Shown one piece after another: positions 44,118-52,461 of a stretch of 64,000 nucleotides of DNA (its first letter is position 1; each line of letters begins with the position of its first letter). This DNA is from Variovorax sp. J22G73 (GTDB lineage Bacteria; Pseudomonadota; Gammaproteobacteria; Burkholderiales; Burkholderiaceae_C). Where the stretch lies: positions 1-64,000 of the forward strand of contig NZ_JASZYK010000003.1 in NCBI RefSeq assembly GCF_030317035.1. The letters are read 5' to 3'. The notes below the pieces were generated by a model. It did no database searches. It had not been told where the DNA came from and saw only the letters and a program-made list of their open reading frames with translations. Position numbers and translations under genes: made by a program.

Positions 44118-45323
44118 ATGACCGACTCGCACGCCACCCCTGAAGACCTCGCGCCCGACACCCGCCTCACGCGCACCGGCAAGACGCCGTCGTATGCCGG
44201 CGGCTCGCCGGTCAACACGCCGCTGGTGCGCGCGAGCACCGTGCTGTTCGACAGCGTGGGCGCCATGCGCGACGCACGCGCGCGCCGCGACGGCGAGCGC
44301 ATCTTCAGCTACGGCGCGCGCGGCACGCCCACCACCTTCGCGCTGGAAGACGCGGTGAGCGAGCTCGAAGGCGCGTACCGCACGCGGCTCTTTCCCACGG
44401 GCCTGGCCGCCATCGGCATGGTGCTGCTGTCGTACCTGAAGCCGGGCGACCATGTGCTGATGTCGGACAGCGTGTACGAGCCCACGCGCAACCTCGTGCA
44501 TTCGTTTCTCGCGCCCTACGGCATTCGCAGCAGCTTCTTCGCGGCGGACGGCAGCGGCATCGAAGACCTGTTCGAGCCCGCCACGCGGCTGGTGTACGCC
44601 GAGTGCCCCGGCTCGCTGGTCTACGAGATGTGCGACCTGCCCAGGCTCGCCGCCCTGGCGCACGCGCGCGGCGCGCTGCTGGCGGCCGACAACACCTGGG
44701 GTTCGGGTCTGCAGTACCGCCCACTGGCGCTGGGCGCGGACATCTCGACCATGGCCGCGACCAAGTACCTGTCGGGCCACTCCGACGTGATGATGGGCAC
44801 CGTGGCCACCACCGAGGCCGCATGGCAGCCGCTGAACGAGCGCTGCGACGCCTTCGGCATGACCGTGAGCCCCGACGACGCGTGGCTGGTGCTGCGCGGC
44901 ATCCGCACGCTGTCGGCGCGGCTGCAGATGCACGAGCGGCACGCGCTCGAGGTGGCGCACTGGCTGCAGCAGCGCCCCGAGGTGGCCGCCGTGTTCTGCC
45001 CCGCGCTGCCGCAGCACCCCGGGCACGACATCTGGAAGCGCGACTGCAGCGGCACCAACGGCCTGCTGTCGATCGAGCTGCGGCCTGGCATCGACAACGC
45101 GGCGGTGGAGCGCTTCGTCGATGCGCTCACGCTGTTCGGGCGCGGCTCGTCGTGGGGCGGCTATGAAAGCCTGGTGGCGTGGACGAACATGCGCGCGGCG
45201 CGCAGCGTGACCGATTGGAGCAGGCGCGGGCATGTGGTGCGGCTGCATGTCGGGCTGGAGACGCCGGCGGATTTGCTGGCGGACCTGGCGCGCGGGTTTG
45301 TGGCGATGGCGGGAAAGGGATGA
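44118..45323 (+). CDS. metC: Cystathionine beta-lyase / Cys-Met metabolism PLP enzyme
   Basis: 401 residues from ATG 44118. Fold type I PLP enzyme of the Cys/Met group: YGARGTPTTFALEDAVSELEG, SVYEPTRNLVHSFL, AADNTWGSGLQYRPL and the PLP lysine K216 in MAATKYLSGHSDVMMG. The SYGARGTPT form of the substrate loop and the DNTWxSG element match bacterial MetC. It eliminates thiols from cystathionine, cystine or similar C-S compounds to give pyruvate and ammonia. Located at the end of the sulfur block, where it could release a thiol for the dioxygenase. No obvious RBS (GCTCACC ATG). Confidence 0.85.
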   Translation: MTDSHATPEDLAPDTRLTRTGKTPSYAGGSPVNTPLVRASTVLFDSVGAMRDARARRDGERIFSYGARGTPTTFALEDAVSELEGAYRTRLFPTGLAAIGMVLLSYLKPGDHVLMSDSVYEPTRNLVHSFLAPYGIRSSFFAADGSGIEDLFEPATRLVYAECPGSLVYEMCDLPRLAALAHARGALLAADNTWGSGLQYRPLALGADISTMAATKYLSGHSDVMMGTVATTEAAWQPLNERCDAFGMTVSPDDAWLVLRGIRTLSARLQMHERHALEVAHWLQQRPEVAAVFCPALPQHPGHDIWKRDCSGTNGLLSIELRPGIDNAAVERFVDALTLFGRGSSWGGYESLVAWTNMRAARSVTDWSRRGHVVRLHVGLETPADLLADLARGFVAMAGKG

Positions 45324-45401
45324 AGGCGTGAGCGCGTGAAGACGTGAAGGGCAAGTTCGGCCAAGATGTCGCGACCCCTTCAAATATTTCGAACAACTGA
45401 T

Positions 45402-45905
45402 ATGCAGCAGCTCGTTTATCTTTGACCACCTACATTGTCTGACGAGCGCGAGTTCCTTAACTCAGTCAAGAAGAGTGGCGACCTTCACAGCCCTTGGAAC
45501 TCGCCGCCATCCACGCCTGAACATTTTCGAGCGTACCTAGAAAGAATGTCTACGCATGAAAACGCTGCATTTCTTGTTTTCCGGCATGCCGACGATGGCC
45601 TCGTCGGCGTCTTCAACATCACCAATATCGTCAGGGGCGCGTTCCAAAGTGGCTACCTCGGCTACTACGTTTTCGCTGGTCACGAGAGACAAGGCCTGAT
45701 GAGGAACGGGTTAGAAGCGGTGGTTCGCTTTGCTTTCCAAGACCTCGAGCTGCATCGGTTGGAGGCCAACATCCAGCCGACCAACATCGCCTCGATCGCG
45801 CTTGTGAAAGCCTGCGGCTTTCTGAAGGAAGGGTACTCACCTCGCTACCTGAAAATAAACGGGCGCTGGCGCGATCACGAGCGATGGGCCGTCCTCGCTC
45901 CATAG
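45402..45905 (+). pseudogene. GNAT (RimJ/RimL-like) acetyltransferase with early stop
   Basis: ATG 45402 starts the peptide MQQLVYL, then TGA at 45423-45425, and the same frame continues PPTLSDEREFLNSV to 45905. Homologues usually begin like VYLRPPTLxDExEFL, so the TGA sits where an arginine codon (CGA) is expected: a single C-to-T change. The rest is an intact GNAT fold of about 156 residues (YLGYYVFAGHERQGLMRNG, ANIQPTNIASIALVKACGF). Translation could restart at TTG 45435, giving a protein lacking the first beta strand. Either a recent pseudogene or a protein made from an alternative start. Confidence 0.65.
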
Positions 45906-46000
45906 AAATTTAGCTGGCGGTACTTCGACGCCAGTCGGCGGCGGATTCAACTGGTCGATGCAACACACTTATAGGTGCTTAGGCAGAAGGAGTGTTGCAG

Positions 46001-46206
46001 ATGAAGTACCGGACACGGACCTACTACACGAGTACTAGAAGGCATTGATGTGGGAGCGATGGAGGGAAGGTTGGACCCCCCACCAGATCGGCCAGCTGTT
46101 GGACCGACCTCACACTTCCATCCAGAACATCTTGTCCAAGACCGCTGGCATTCGACCTCCGGAGCGACGGCGTCGCCAATGCACTGACCTTGGCAGAGAG
46201 AGATGG
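46001..46206 (+). mobile_element. IS30-family transposase remnant
   Basis: Fragments of an IS30-type transposase N-terminus are spread over different frames: MKYRTRTYYTSTRRH from ATG 46001, then MWERWREGWTPHQIGQLL and RPHTSIQNILSKTAGIRPPE in another frame from 46048, then ALTLAERD near 46182. At least two frameshifts and an early stop show it is dead. The left flank near 45950 (GATGCAACACACTTATAGG) may hold the old terminal repeat. The right edge, around 46206, butts against ankyrin-coding sequence; no right-hand end or target duplication was recognised. Confidence 0.6.
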
Positions 46207-46485
46207 ATAGGCTGCAAGGTGAAGTGGAGTTATCCCGGCATCGTTCCGTGCGTTGACGTTTGCGCCCTTGGCAAGCAGGTGCTTCGCCATTTCGGGTTGA
46301 TCTTCGCCTGCTACGCCGTGCAGTGGCGTGAAGCCCCACTCGTCGGCAGCGTTCAAGAGAGCCTGGTCCTCGTCAAGCAGACGTGTCACCAGAGCGAAGT
46401 CTCCGTAGACCGCAGCGTTGTAGATGGGAAGGGGCTCACTCAAAGCAAATCCAATTTGGCATTGATGCCGCAGTTTGTTGTCCAA
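46207..46485 (-). pseudogene. Truncated ankyrin-repeat protein gene
   Basis: Minus-strand frame with two ankyrin repeats: AAVYGDFALVTRLLDEDQAL with EWGFTPLHGVAGEDQPEMAK, and LLAKGANVNARNDAGITPLH ending LAAYPSL. The ankyrin pattern stops at the edge of the IS30 remnant near 46206, and translation then runs into transposase antisense sequence. The only start is a TTG at 46485. The gene is therefore truncated at the 3' end and perhaps at the 5' end. Confidence 0.6.
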
Positions 46486-46497
46486 CGTTTATGGCCG

Positions 46498-46917
46498 TCA
46501 GCTGTCGGCCTCTGCAGTGGCCTGGAGCAGCATGAAACTGACGAAGCTTTCCGTCCCGTCTTCGACTGAACCTTCAGGGTCGATGCCGTCGAACCGTATG
46601 ACCGGCCACGGCTGTGCGCCTGTCAGGTCGAATGCATGGAGCTCGTCGCCACCGTCACCGCCGAAAACGAACCAGCCGGGGAAGAGGCTCTTGAACAGCT
46701 CGACCCTGCCGGGTTCGGCTGCGCTCTCGGCATCATCGAGGCACAGGTTGTGAAACGGCGCCGGAAGCGGCCCTTCGCCGCCGTTGCTGAAGGCCAAAAG
46801 CTCCAGATACTCCTTCGGAAGCGCAACCTCCACGGCATCCGCAAGAGCCTGGAGCGCGGCCATCGATGCGCCTTCGTTCCTGAACCACGTCTTCGATGGG
46901 GGTAGCTTCATTGCCAT
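46498..46917 (-). CDS. SMI1/KNR4 (SUKH) family protein
   Basis: 139 residues from ATG 46917 (or ATG 46911). VALPKEYLELLAFSNGGEGPL is the hallmark of the SUKH superfamily, followed by an acidic middle part and FPGWFVFGGDGGDELHAFD. SUKH proteins are common immunity partners of polymorphic or contact-dependent toxins. No toxin gene is next to it, so it appears to be an orphan. The lower GC and neighbouring decayed genes suggest arrival by horizontal transfer. Confidence 0.75.
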   Translation of the reverse strand: MAMKLPPSKTWFRNEGASMAALQALADAVEVALPKEYLELLAFSNGGEGPLPAPFHNLCLDDAESAAEPGRVELFKSLFPGWFVFGGDGGDELHAFDLTGAQPWPVIRFDGIDPEGSVEDGTESFVSFMLLQATAEADS

Positions 46918-47427
46918 TTCACCGGTTCTCTCGACTGTCCGCTCGTGGCCGATTACAGCAGTTGGAGTGCTTCCGTCAAAGCAGCTTTTGAAGCCGAAGC
47001 GACCGTTCGACTTACTCAGGCTCCGCGGTGAAACGATGCTCGTTGGACAGCGGAACGGCTTGCCACCACTCAGGTACTAAACCCGAGGAGGCTCATACGA
47101 GAGGCACGACGAGCACCGTGCCCACTGCGCTCCTCGTCCGACGAAGCCGGGGCGCGCACCCTGTGCGCTGGCAACGCTCCCCGTATCGGCAAAGCGACTT
47201 GTCTCCACAGATTGGGCAGGGGCTGGAAAGTCGAACGCCGTCCGAGCGCCCGCGAAAAGCCGCTTGCCCCCGGTAGATCAACTCCAACGAAACGGAGCAG
47301 GTGTGCTCGTTATCAGCATGCTTCTGGTGCTTCTGGTGCTTCCGGCCTCTTCCGAGGCTTGGCAGTCCAGTTCGCCCAATGAAGTCTTGGCCAGGACCAC
47401 CGCGATATCCGGTCAGAATGAGAGGCT
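46918..47427. other. 510-bp gap without a convincing gene
   Basis: No open frame here has protein-like content on either strand. One minus-strand frame (47093-47287) contains PCPICGDKSLC, a chance-like cysteine cluster with no supporting start. Near 47328 the sequence GCTTCTGGT is repeated twice in tandem. It reads as decayed accessory DNA ahead of the methyltransferase gene. Confidence 0.5.
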
Positions 47428-48375
47428 ATGCAGCCCCTGTTCGACGCAATCGCATCAATGTCCGCCCCCGTGGACGCGCAGCGCATCTTCCACGGCCGCG
47501 GTGGGCTTCATCCCGAGTGCGCTCACTTGTCGCTGGACTTTTTTCCGCCGGTTTGGGTGTTGACCAGCTTCAAGCCTGCGACCGACGGCGAACTGGCTGC
47601 AATTGGCGCCGCATTGGAGCGTCGCTGGTCGCAGTTGGCACCGGGTGAAACGCTGCAATGGGTGTTTCAGTGCCGGCATGAAGGCCAGAGCAGCACACAA
47701 CTCATGGGCGGTTCTCTGCCCGACCCGCATTGGGTCACCGAGGAGGATGCTCGCTATCGCGTCAACGTGGGCCGGGGCCAGAACCACGGGCTGTTTCTCG
47801 ACATGGCCGAAGGTCGGCGCTTGGTTCGTGCGTTTGTGAAGGCGCGCCCAGACGCCCGGCGCGTCAAGGTGCTCAACCTGTTTGCCTACACCTGTGCGTT
47901 CTCGGTGGTCGCATTGCAGGCAGGGGCCCGGCACGTCACCAACCTGGACATGAGCAAGGGCGCTCTGGCCGTGGGGCAACAGAACCACCGCGCCAACGGC
48001 GTGCTCGCCGGCGCGAGCTTCCTCCCCCATGACGTTTTCAGTTCTTGGGGGAAAATCACGCGCGGAGGCCCCTACGGGCTGGTCATCGTTGACCCACCGA
48101 GCTATCAAAAGGGAAGTTTCGTTGCGACCAAGGACTACGCCCGGCTGATTAAGCGCTTGCCTGACCTGCTGGAGCCCGATGGCGTTGTCCTGCTATGCCT
48201 CAATGCCCCAGAACTGGGACCCAAATTTCTGCAGGAGCAAATGAGCGAACTGGCGCCAGAGCTGGATTTCATGGAAAGACTGGCGAATCCAAGCACCTTT
48301 CCCGACATCTCCGACGAGCGGTCGCTGAAGGTGTTGGTGTACCGGGCGCCGCCGGATGTTCGACATGAGGTCTGA
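47428..48375 (+). CDS. Class I SAM-dependent methyltransferase, RlmI-like
   Basis: 315 residues from ATG 47428; ATG 47458 (MSAPVDAQR) is an alternative. The SAM domain shows VKVLNLFAYTCAFSVVALQAG (motif I), HVTNLDMSKGAL with the acidic loop, and VIVDPPSYQKGSF with a DPPSY motif as in RlmI/RlmK-type rRNA cytosine methyltransferases. The N-terminal part lacks the PUA domain of RlmI and is instead a short alpha/beta region with QWVFQCRHEGQSSTQL. The likely substrate is RNA, but this is unproven. Confidence 0.75.
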   Translation: MQPLFDAIASMSAPVDAQRIFHGRGGLHPECAHLSLDFFPPVWVLTSFKPATDGELAAIGAALERRWSQLAPGETLQWVFQCRHEGQSSTQLMGGSLPDPHWVTEEDARYRVNVGRGQNHGLFLDMAEGRRLVRAFVKARPDARRVKVLNLFAYTCAFSVVALQAGARHVTNLDMSKGALAVGQQNHRANGVLAGASFLPHDVFSSWGKITRGGPYGLVIVDPPSYQKGSFVATKDYARLIKRLPDLLEPDGVVLLCLNAPELGPKFLQEQMSELAPELDFMERLANPSTFPDISDERSLKVLVYRAPPDVRHEV

Positions 48376-48681
48376 AGGGCGCGCTACGCATAAGCGCCGC
48401 GGGCGGACGGCCCCCTGCAGCGCCTTCGTGTGAATTGAAGCAAGCCGTCGAATGCTGGTCCTGGCCCGCATCCTGCTACTGCCGCCGAGCTGACCAAAGG
48501 GCCAGACTGGGCCATCAGGCTGCACCGGTCCCTCAGGGGGGCGAGTGAGGTGGGGGCACCAGCCCAACGTTCGCATGCTAAGTTGACGCTCCGTGCTTTT
48601 CGATGCAGGCGCGAATGCAAAACGGGCATTAAATCAATGACTTAGGGGTCAAATCATGTAAGATAATATGAATTACCTTAA
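48376..48681. other. 306-bp spacer with AT-rich promoter region
   Basis: No gene is seen. The last 60 bases before the ATPase gene are strongly AT-rich compared with surrounding DNA and include TAAGATAAT near 48660, a plausible -10 region. The abrupt change in base composition marks the ATPase gene as probably imported. Confidence 0.5.
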
Positions 48682-50193
48682 ATGAATCTCATGGCTGAGT
48701 GGCAGTTTTACGGCCGGACCGAGCCGCTATCAGAGTTGAACCGCATTGTGCATGCAGGGCGTTGGTTCTTTTGCCGCATCGAAGGGCGCCGCCGAATTGG
48801 CAAGACGTCCTTGCTGTCACAGCTGGCCAAAGGCGATGCCTCTCTGTCTCAGCGCCTCATCTACATGCAGGTCCCTGACTCGGATGAGCGGGATGTGGCG
48901 ACTGCTTTTCGGCGCTCGCTGGCGGACTGTGAGCACAGCCTGGCGCAAAGCTTGAGCGCAACGGTGGTGAACTTTCCTTCCATGGCGCGGGCCATTGGCG
49001 AACTATGCCGCGCGGGTCTGGTCGTTGTCATCGACGAGTTCCAGTACTTCACCCGGGCGGTGTTGAAGAGCTTCAACTCCTTCTTGCAGGCCGAGGTCGA
49101 CAAGCTGCGCGGCTCCAACATCAAGCAAGGCGGCTTGTTCGTTCTAGGCTCGCTGCACGCCGACATGAACGAGCTTCTCGAAGACAAGGGGGCGCCGCTC
49201 TACGGCCGGCTGACCCAGCGCATCAAACTTGACCACTGGGACTTCGAGGACCTGCTGGACGTTTTCCGTAGCCAGAATGTGCTGGCGCCCTCTCAGTGGC
49301 TCACCCTATGGACGTTCTTCGAGGGGGTGCCAAAGTTCTATCACGATGCCTTCGAGCAAGACCTCTACCAGGTCGGGCCGGAGAATTTCGCCGACGAACT
49401 GCTGACAAGATTGTTCTTACGGAGCTCGAGCCCGCTATCTGAGGAAGCCGACACTTGGTTCCTGCGCGAGCTCCGGGGGCGGTACCTTTCCATGCTTACC
49501 TTCCTGGCCGAGCACGCCGGCTGCGGTAACGGTGAGTTGCTGGCAGGGGTTGGTGCGCCGGAAGAGAAGACGCAAATCAGCGCGTATCTGGTCAAGCTCG
49601 TCTCAAACTACGAAATGATTTCCAAGCTCAATCCAGTGTTCTCGGATGGCAAGAGCCGCAACGCCCGCTACTACATTGCCGACAATTTTCTGCAGGCCTG
49701 GCTGGCGGTAGCTAAGCCGGCGCGGGAGGCGGCGCGCTTGAAGCCACTAGAAAAGACGCTTGAGTTGGCGCGACCGCGGTTATTGAGTGTGGAAGGCTTC
49801 GCCTTCGAGAAGCTCATCCGGAAACTGCATCAGGAGTGCTCGCGTAAGGGGAAGGGCGACTTTGACCTGTCCAGTGTGCATCTGGGCTACTGGAACCGTC
49901 CTAAGGATGCAACTCGCAACGTGGAAATCGATGTAGTGGCGCTAGATGAGCCAAACAAACGCGTACGGTTCGGGTCGTGCAAGCGTTCGGCCGACGCGCA
50001 CACCAACGAGTCTCTTGCTGGGTTCAAGAGGCACGTCGAGGGCTTTTTGGCTGCCAAAGACCACCGGCATCTGCAGGGTTGGACCAAGGAAATGGTTCTG
50101 TTCTCTCCGACTTTTACCCAGGGGGACCGCGCGCATTTCGTGGGCAAGGGCTATTTGGCCAAGGACCTGAACGACTACGCAAACCTCTTTTGA
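48682..50193 (+). CDS. Archaeal-type ATPase with C-terminal DUF234/nuclease-like domain
   Basis: 503 residues from ATG 48682 (or 48691). The P-loop EGRRRIGKTSLL (34-45) with K41, and Walker B LVVVIDEFQYF with D118-E119 place it in the archaeal-type (ATPase_2, STAND-related) NTPases. FYGRTEPLSELNRI at the start is typical. A winged-helix middle region (about 240-340) and a DUF234-like C-terminus follow. The latter contains EIDVVALDE and RVRFGSCKRS, which resembles a PD-(D/E)xK nuclease core (ExD...CK). Such genes are widespread orphans with suspected roles in defence or toxin activity. Single gene with its own AT-rich promoter. Confidence 0.75.
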   Translation: MNLMAEWQFYGRTEPLSELNRIVHAGRWFFCRIEGRRRIGKTSLLSQLAKGDASLSQRLIYMQVPDSDERDVATAFRRSLADCEHSLAQSLSATVVNFPSMARAIGELCRAGLVVVIDEFQYFTRAVLKSFNSFLQAEVDKLRGSNIKQGGLFVLGSLHADMNELLEDKGAPLYGRLTQRIKLDHWDFEDLLDVFRSQNVLAPSQWLTLWTFFEGVPKFYHDAFEQDLYQVGPENFADELLTRLFLRSSSPLSEEADTWFLRELRGRYLSMLTFLAEHAGCGNGELLAGVGAPEEKTQISAYLVKLVSNYEMISKLNPVFSDGKSRNARYYIADNFLQAWLAVAKPAREAARLKPLEKTLELARPRLLSVEGFAFEKLIRKLHQECSRKGKGDFDLSSVHLGYWNRPKDATRNVEIDVVALDEPNKRVRFGSCKRSADAHTNESLAGFKRHVEGFLAAKDHRHLQGWTKEMVLFSPTFTQGDRAHFVGKGYLAKDLNDYANLF

Positions 50194-50265
50194 GGGAGGG
50201 GACGAATGGCTGGTACTGGCCGGATTTTGCCTTTTTAAACGCCCGCTGTGCGCGCGCCGCTAACA

Positions 50266-50493
50266 TCACGCGTCAGTTTGCTCGGCTATCTCTAGCGCCT
50301 CTTCCACCTCGATGCCGAGGTAGCGCACGGTGCTTTCCAGCTTGGTATGTCCGAGCAAAAGCTGAACTGCGCGCAGATTCTTGGTTCGGCGATAAACCAG
50401 CGAGGCTTTGGTGCGCCGCATCGAATGCGTGCCGTAGGCCGCCGGATCCAACCCGATCTCCTCGACCCATCCGTCGACGATGCGCGCGTACTG
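50266..50493 (-). pseudogene. C-terminal fragment of a tyrosine recombinase
   Basis: The minus-strand frame reads YARIVDGWVEEIGLD and then THSMRRTKASLVYRRTKNLR, VQLLLGHTKLESTVRYLGI. The HxxR (HSMR), the LLGH histidine and the nucleophile Tyr (VRYLG) of phage-type integrases are present. The N-terminal arm-binding and core-binding domains are missing: the frame ends near 50494 where LysR-like sequence on the other strand begins. A dead integrase remnant, evidence of a past mobile island. Confidence 0.75.
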
Positions 50494-50496
50494 ACG

Positions 50497-51180
50497 TGTT
50501 CAAAGCTACAGGTTGCCGAGCAGGTGCTGGCAGCCGATAAGACGGAACCCTTCGGACGGCTTCGGGCGCATGTGCCGGCCACGTTTGGTCGAATGCGGGT
50601 GCTGCCGTTGCTGCTGCGGTTTGCCGAGCTGCACCCGGGGGTGCGACCGCACATCTCCTTCGCGGACCGTTTCGTGGATCTCGTCGAGGAGGGAATCGAC
50701 GTAGGCATTCGCATTGGCGGGGCCGATACCTGGCCAGCAGCCCTAGGACATCGATTTCTTGGCACCGAAAGGCTGATCTTCTGCGCGGCACCTTCTTATC
50801 TGAAGCGCCGAGGCACGCCGGAATCGATCGCCGATTTGTCCACGCACGATGCGGTGACCTACGGTCGTGCTGATGGAAGCGCCAATCCCTGGCTCGTCAC
50901 GCACGGCGGCGGACCGGCAGAACGCAGCTTTGTTGAGGGGCGCATCATCGTCTGCGATAGAGAAGCACAGGTCGAGACGGTGCTTGCGGGTGGCGGCGTT
51001 GCGCAACTCGCGACTTGGCTGGTCGAGGAGCATCTGGCCAGCGGTCGGCTGGTTCAACGCCTCCCGGACGCTGCCATCGACGGCCTGCCGCTTCATCTAG
51101 TCTGGCCACGTAGCCGCCAGTTGCTGCCCAAGGTGGACGGGCTGCTCAGCTACCTCGGTAGTTTGCTTGAGATACGCTGA
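50497..51180 (+). pseudogene. 5'-truncated LysR regulator (effector domain only)
   Basis: From about 50497 the plus-strand frame encodes the LysR substrate-binding domain: QVAEQVLAADKTEPFGRLRA, RFAELHPGVRPHISFADRFV, DVGIRIGGADTW and GGGVAQLATWLVEEHLASG, to a normal C-terminus at 51180. The DNA-binding domain is absent; upstream sequence belongs to the integrase remnant on the other strand. The frame is open back to an ATG at 50347, but that part is integrase antisense. Confidence 0.75.
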
Positions 51181-51366
51181 AAGCGAGCTAACAGCCGGTG
51201 CTCATGACCGACTGCTCCTAGCCGACTGTAGCCGGTCAAGCCGCCGTCGTGAACGGGCCCACTGCAGTCTTTCAACATTGTCCAAAGCTCCAGCTCGCCG
51301 CGCCAAAGCCAAGAGACATCTCCTTCCAAGCATTTTTTTGACCAAGCACGCTGAATAAAATTCAGC

Positions 51367-52029
51367 ATGTCCGCCGCCTCAGTCCCACGCCCCCAGTGCA
51401 CTGCTTGCCTGCGCCCGCTCAGCGCCTGCATTTGCCAGTGGGTCGCGCCCACCGCCCACGCGGTGGAGGTGCTGGTGCTGCAGCACCCGCAAGAGGTACA
51501 TGAAGCCAAAGGCAGTGCCCGCCTGCTGCACCTCAGCTTGGCGCATTGCCGCTTGGTGGTGGGTGGGGCATTTGCCGTGCCAGTGTGGCCGGAGGACGGC
51601 AAGCACACGCTGCTGCTGTACCCCGACAGCCTGCAAGATTCCGCCCCGGACCTGCGGCTCCCCCCCCCGCTACCGCCCGAATGGCCGCAAGCCCCGTCAC
51701 GCCTGCGGCTGGTCGTGCTGGACGGCACTTGGCGCAAGAGCCGAAAGATGCTCTACCAAAGCCCGCCACTGCAACAGTTGCCCCGCTTGGCCCTGCGCAA
51801 CCTACCGCCTTCGCACTACCGTATCCGCAAAGCCCATGGGCCCGACCAGCTGTCCACGCTGGAGGCGACCTGCTACGCCTTGGGCCAACTGGAAGGCGGT
51901 GCAGCGCGGTTCCAGCCCTTGTTGGATGCCTTCGACGGGTTTGTGGAGCACCTGGAGCAGGCGGGCGGGCAGCGAAACGCGCAAACAGACAAGTCCTTCC
52001 CTCGGCCAAGGGTTACGGGGTTCATCTAA
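51367..52029 (+). CDS. DTW-domain tRNA-uridine aminocarboxypropyltransferase
   Basis: 220 residues. An N-terminal cysteine cluster (CTACLRPLSACICQW, CxxC...CxC), the VLVLQHPQEVHEAKGSARLL motif, the DxTW signature in VVLDGTWRKSRKML, and LRNLPPSHYRIRK are diagnostic of the DTW family. These enzymes transfer the aminocarboxypropyl group of SAM to uridine in tRNA (acp3U). A run of nine C residues at 51661-51669 lies within the gene and could be slippage-prone. It is a core-type gene next to island remnants and may mark the edge of the accessory region. Confidence 0.82.
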   Translation: MSAASVPRPQCTACLRPLSACICQWVAPTAHAVEVLVLQHPQEVHEAKGSARLLHLSLAHCRLVVGGAFAVPVWPEDGKHTLLLYPDSLQDSAPDLRLPPPLPPEWPQAPSRLRLVVLDGTWRKSRKMLYQSPPLQQLPRLALRNLPPSHYRIRKAHGPDQLSTLEATCYALGQLEGGAARFQPLLDAFDGFVEHLEQAGGQRNAQTDKSFPRPRVTGFI

Positions 52030-52085
52030 GTGACGAACTGAATAGCCGGTTTTGGCTGCGTCGTGCCAGCGTTGTGCCCGCTGCC

Positions 52086-52397
52086 TTACTCGTCAGTTTG
52101 CTGGGCTTCCGCCTGGCGACTCCAGGGAGCATCGAGCGCCTCACGCCAAGCCATCCAGCCTGGCTGCATTGCCGCAAGCTCAAACAGCGTCTGGTCCCGC
52201 GCGACCATGCTCTCCAAAGTGACCAGCATTGCTTCGGCCATGTGGAAAGCATCCCCCGTCAGGAACTGCCATCCTCCATCGTCCGCATCGCGTGATGCCA
52301 TAAGCACAGGCTTTTCGCCATCAACGATGGACCGCACCGTGAAACAAGCCACGTTGGGCGGACTGTCGAACGGCCAACTCTGCGACTCGGTGGTCAT
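52086..52397 (-). CDS. Small conserved hypothetical, immunity-like (DUF2185-like)
   Basis: 103 residues from ATG 52397 (MTTESQSWPFDSPPN). The pattern VACFTVRSIVDGEKPVLMAS, then DADDGGWQFLTGD and a Trp/acidic C-terminus resembles small DUF2185-type or Imm-like proteins that recur near toxin loci. No catalytic residue is evident. It lies alone between the DTW gene and the TetR gene, in opposite orientation to the former. Confidence 0.5.
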   Translation of the reverse strand: MTTESQSWPFDSPPNVACFTVRSIVDGEKPVLMASRDADDGGWQFLTGDAFHMAEAMLVTLESMVARDQTLFELAAMQPGWMAWREALDAPWSRQAEAQQTDE

Positions 52398-52461
52398 GCT
52401 GGATCCCATGTGTAAACGATCGATCGACACGCAAGTATTTGACTCGCAAGAGACACCACGG

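Noticed and set aside
46045..46569. Plus-strand frame of 174 codons starting in the IS30 remnant
   Set aside because: Only the first ~50 codons resemble transposase; the rest is antisense of the ankyrin gene.
47093..47287. Minus-strand frame with PCPICGDKSLC
   Set aside because: Cysteine cluster resembles a zinc ribbon but there is no supporting start, the rest is unlike any protein, and it lies in decayed DNA.
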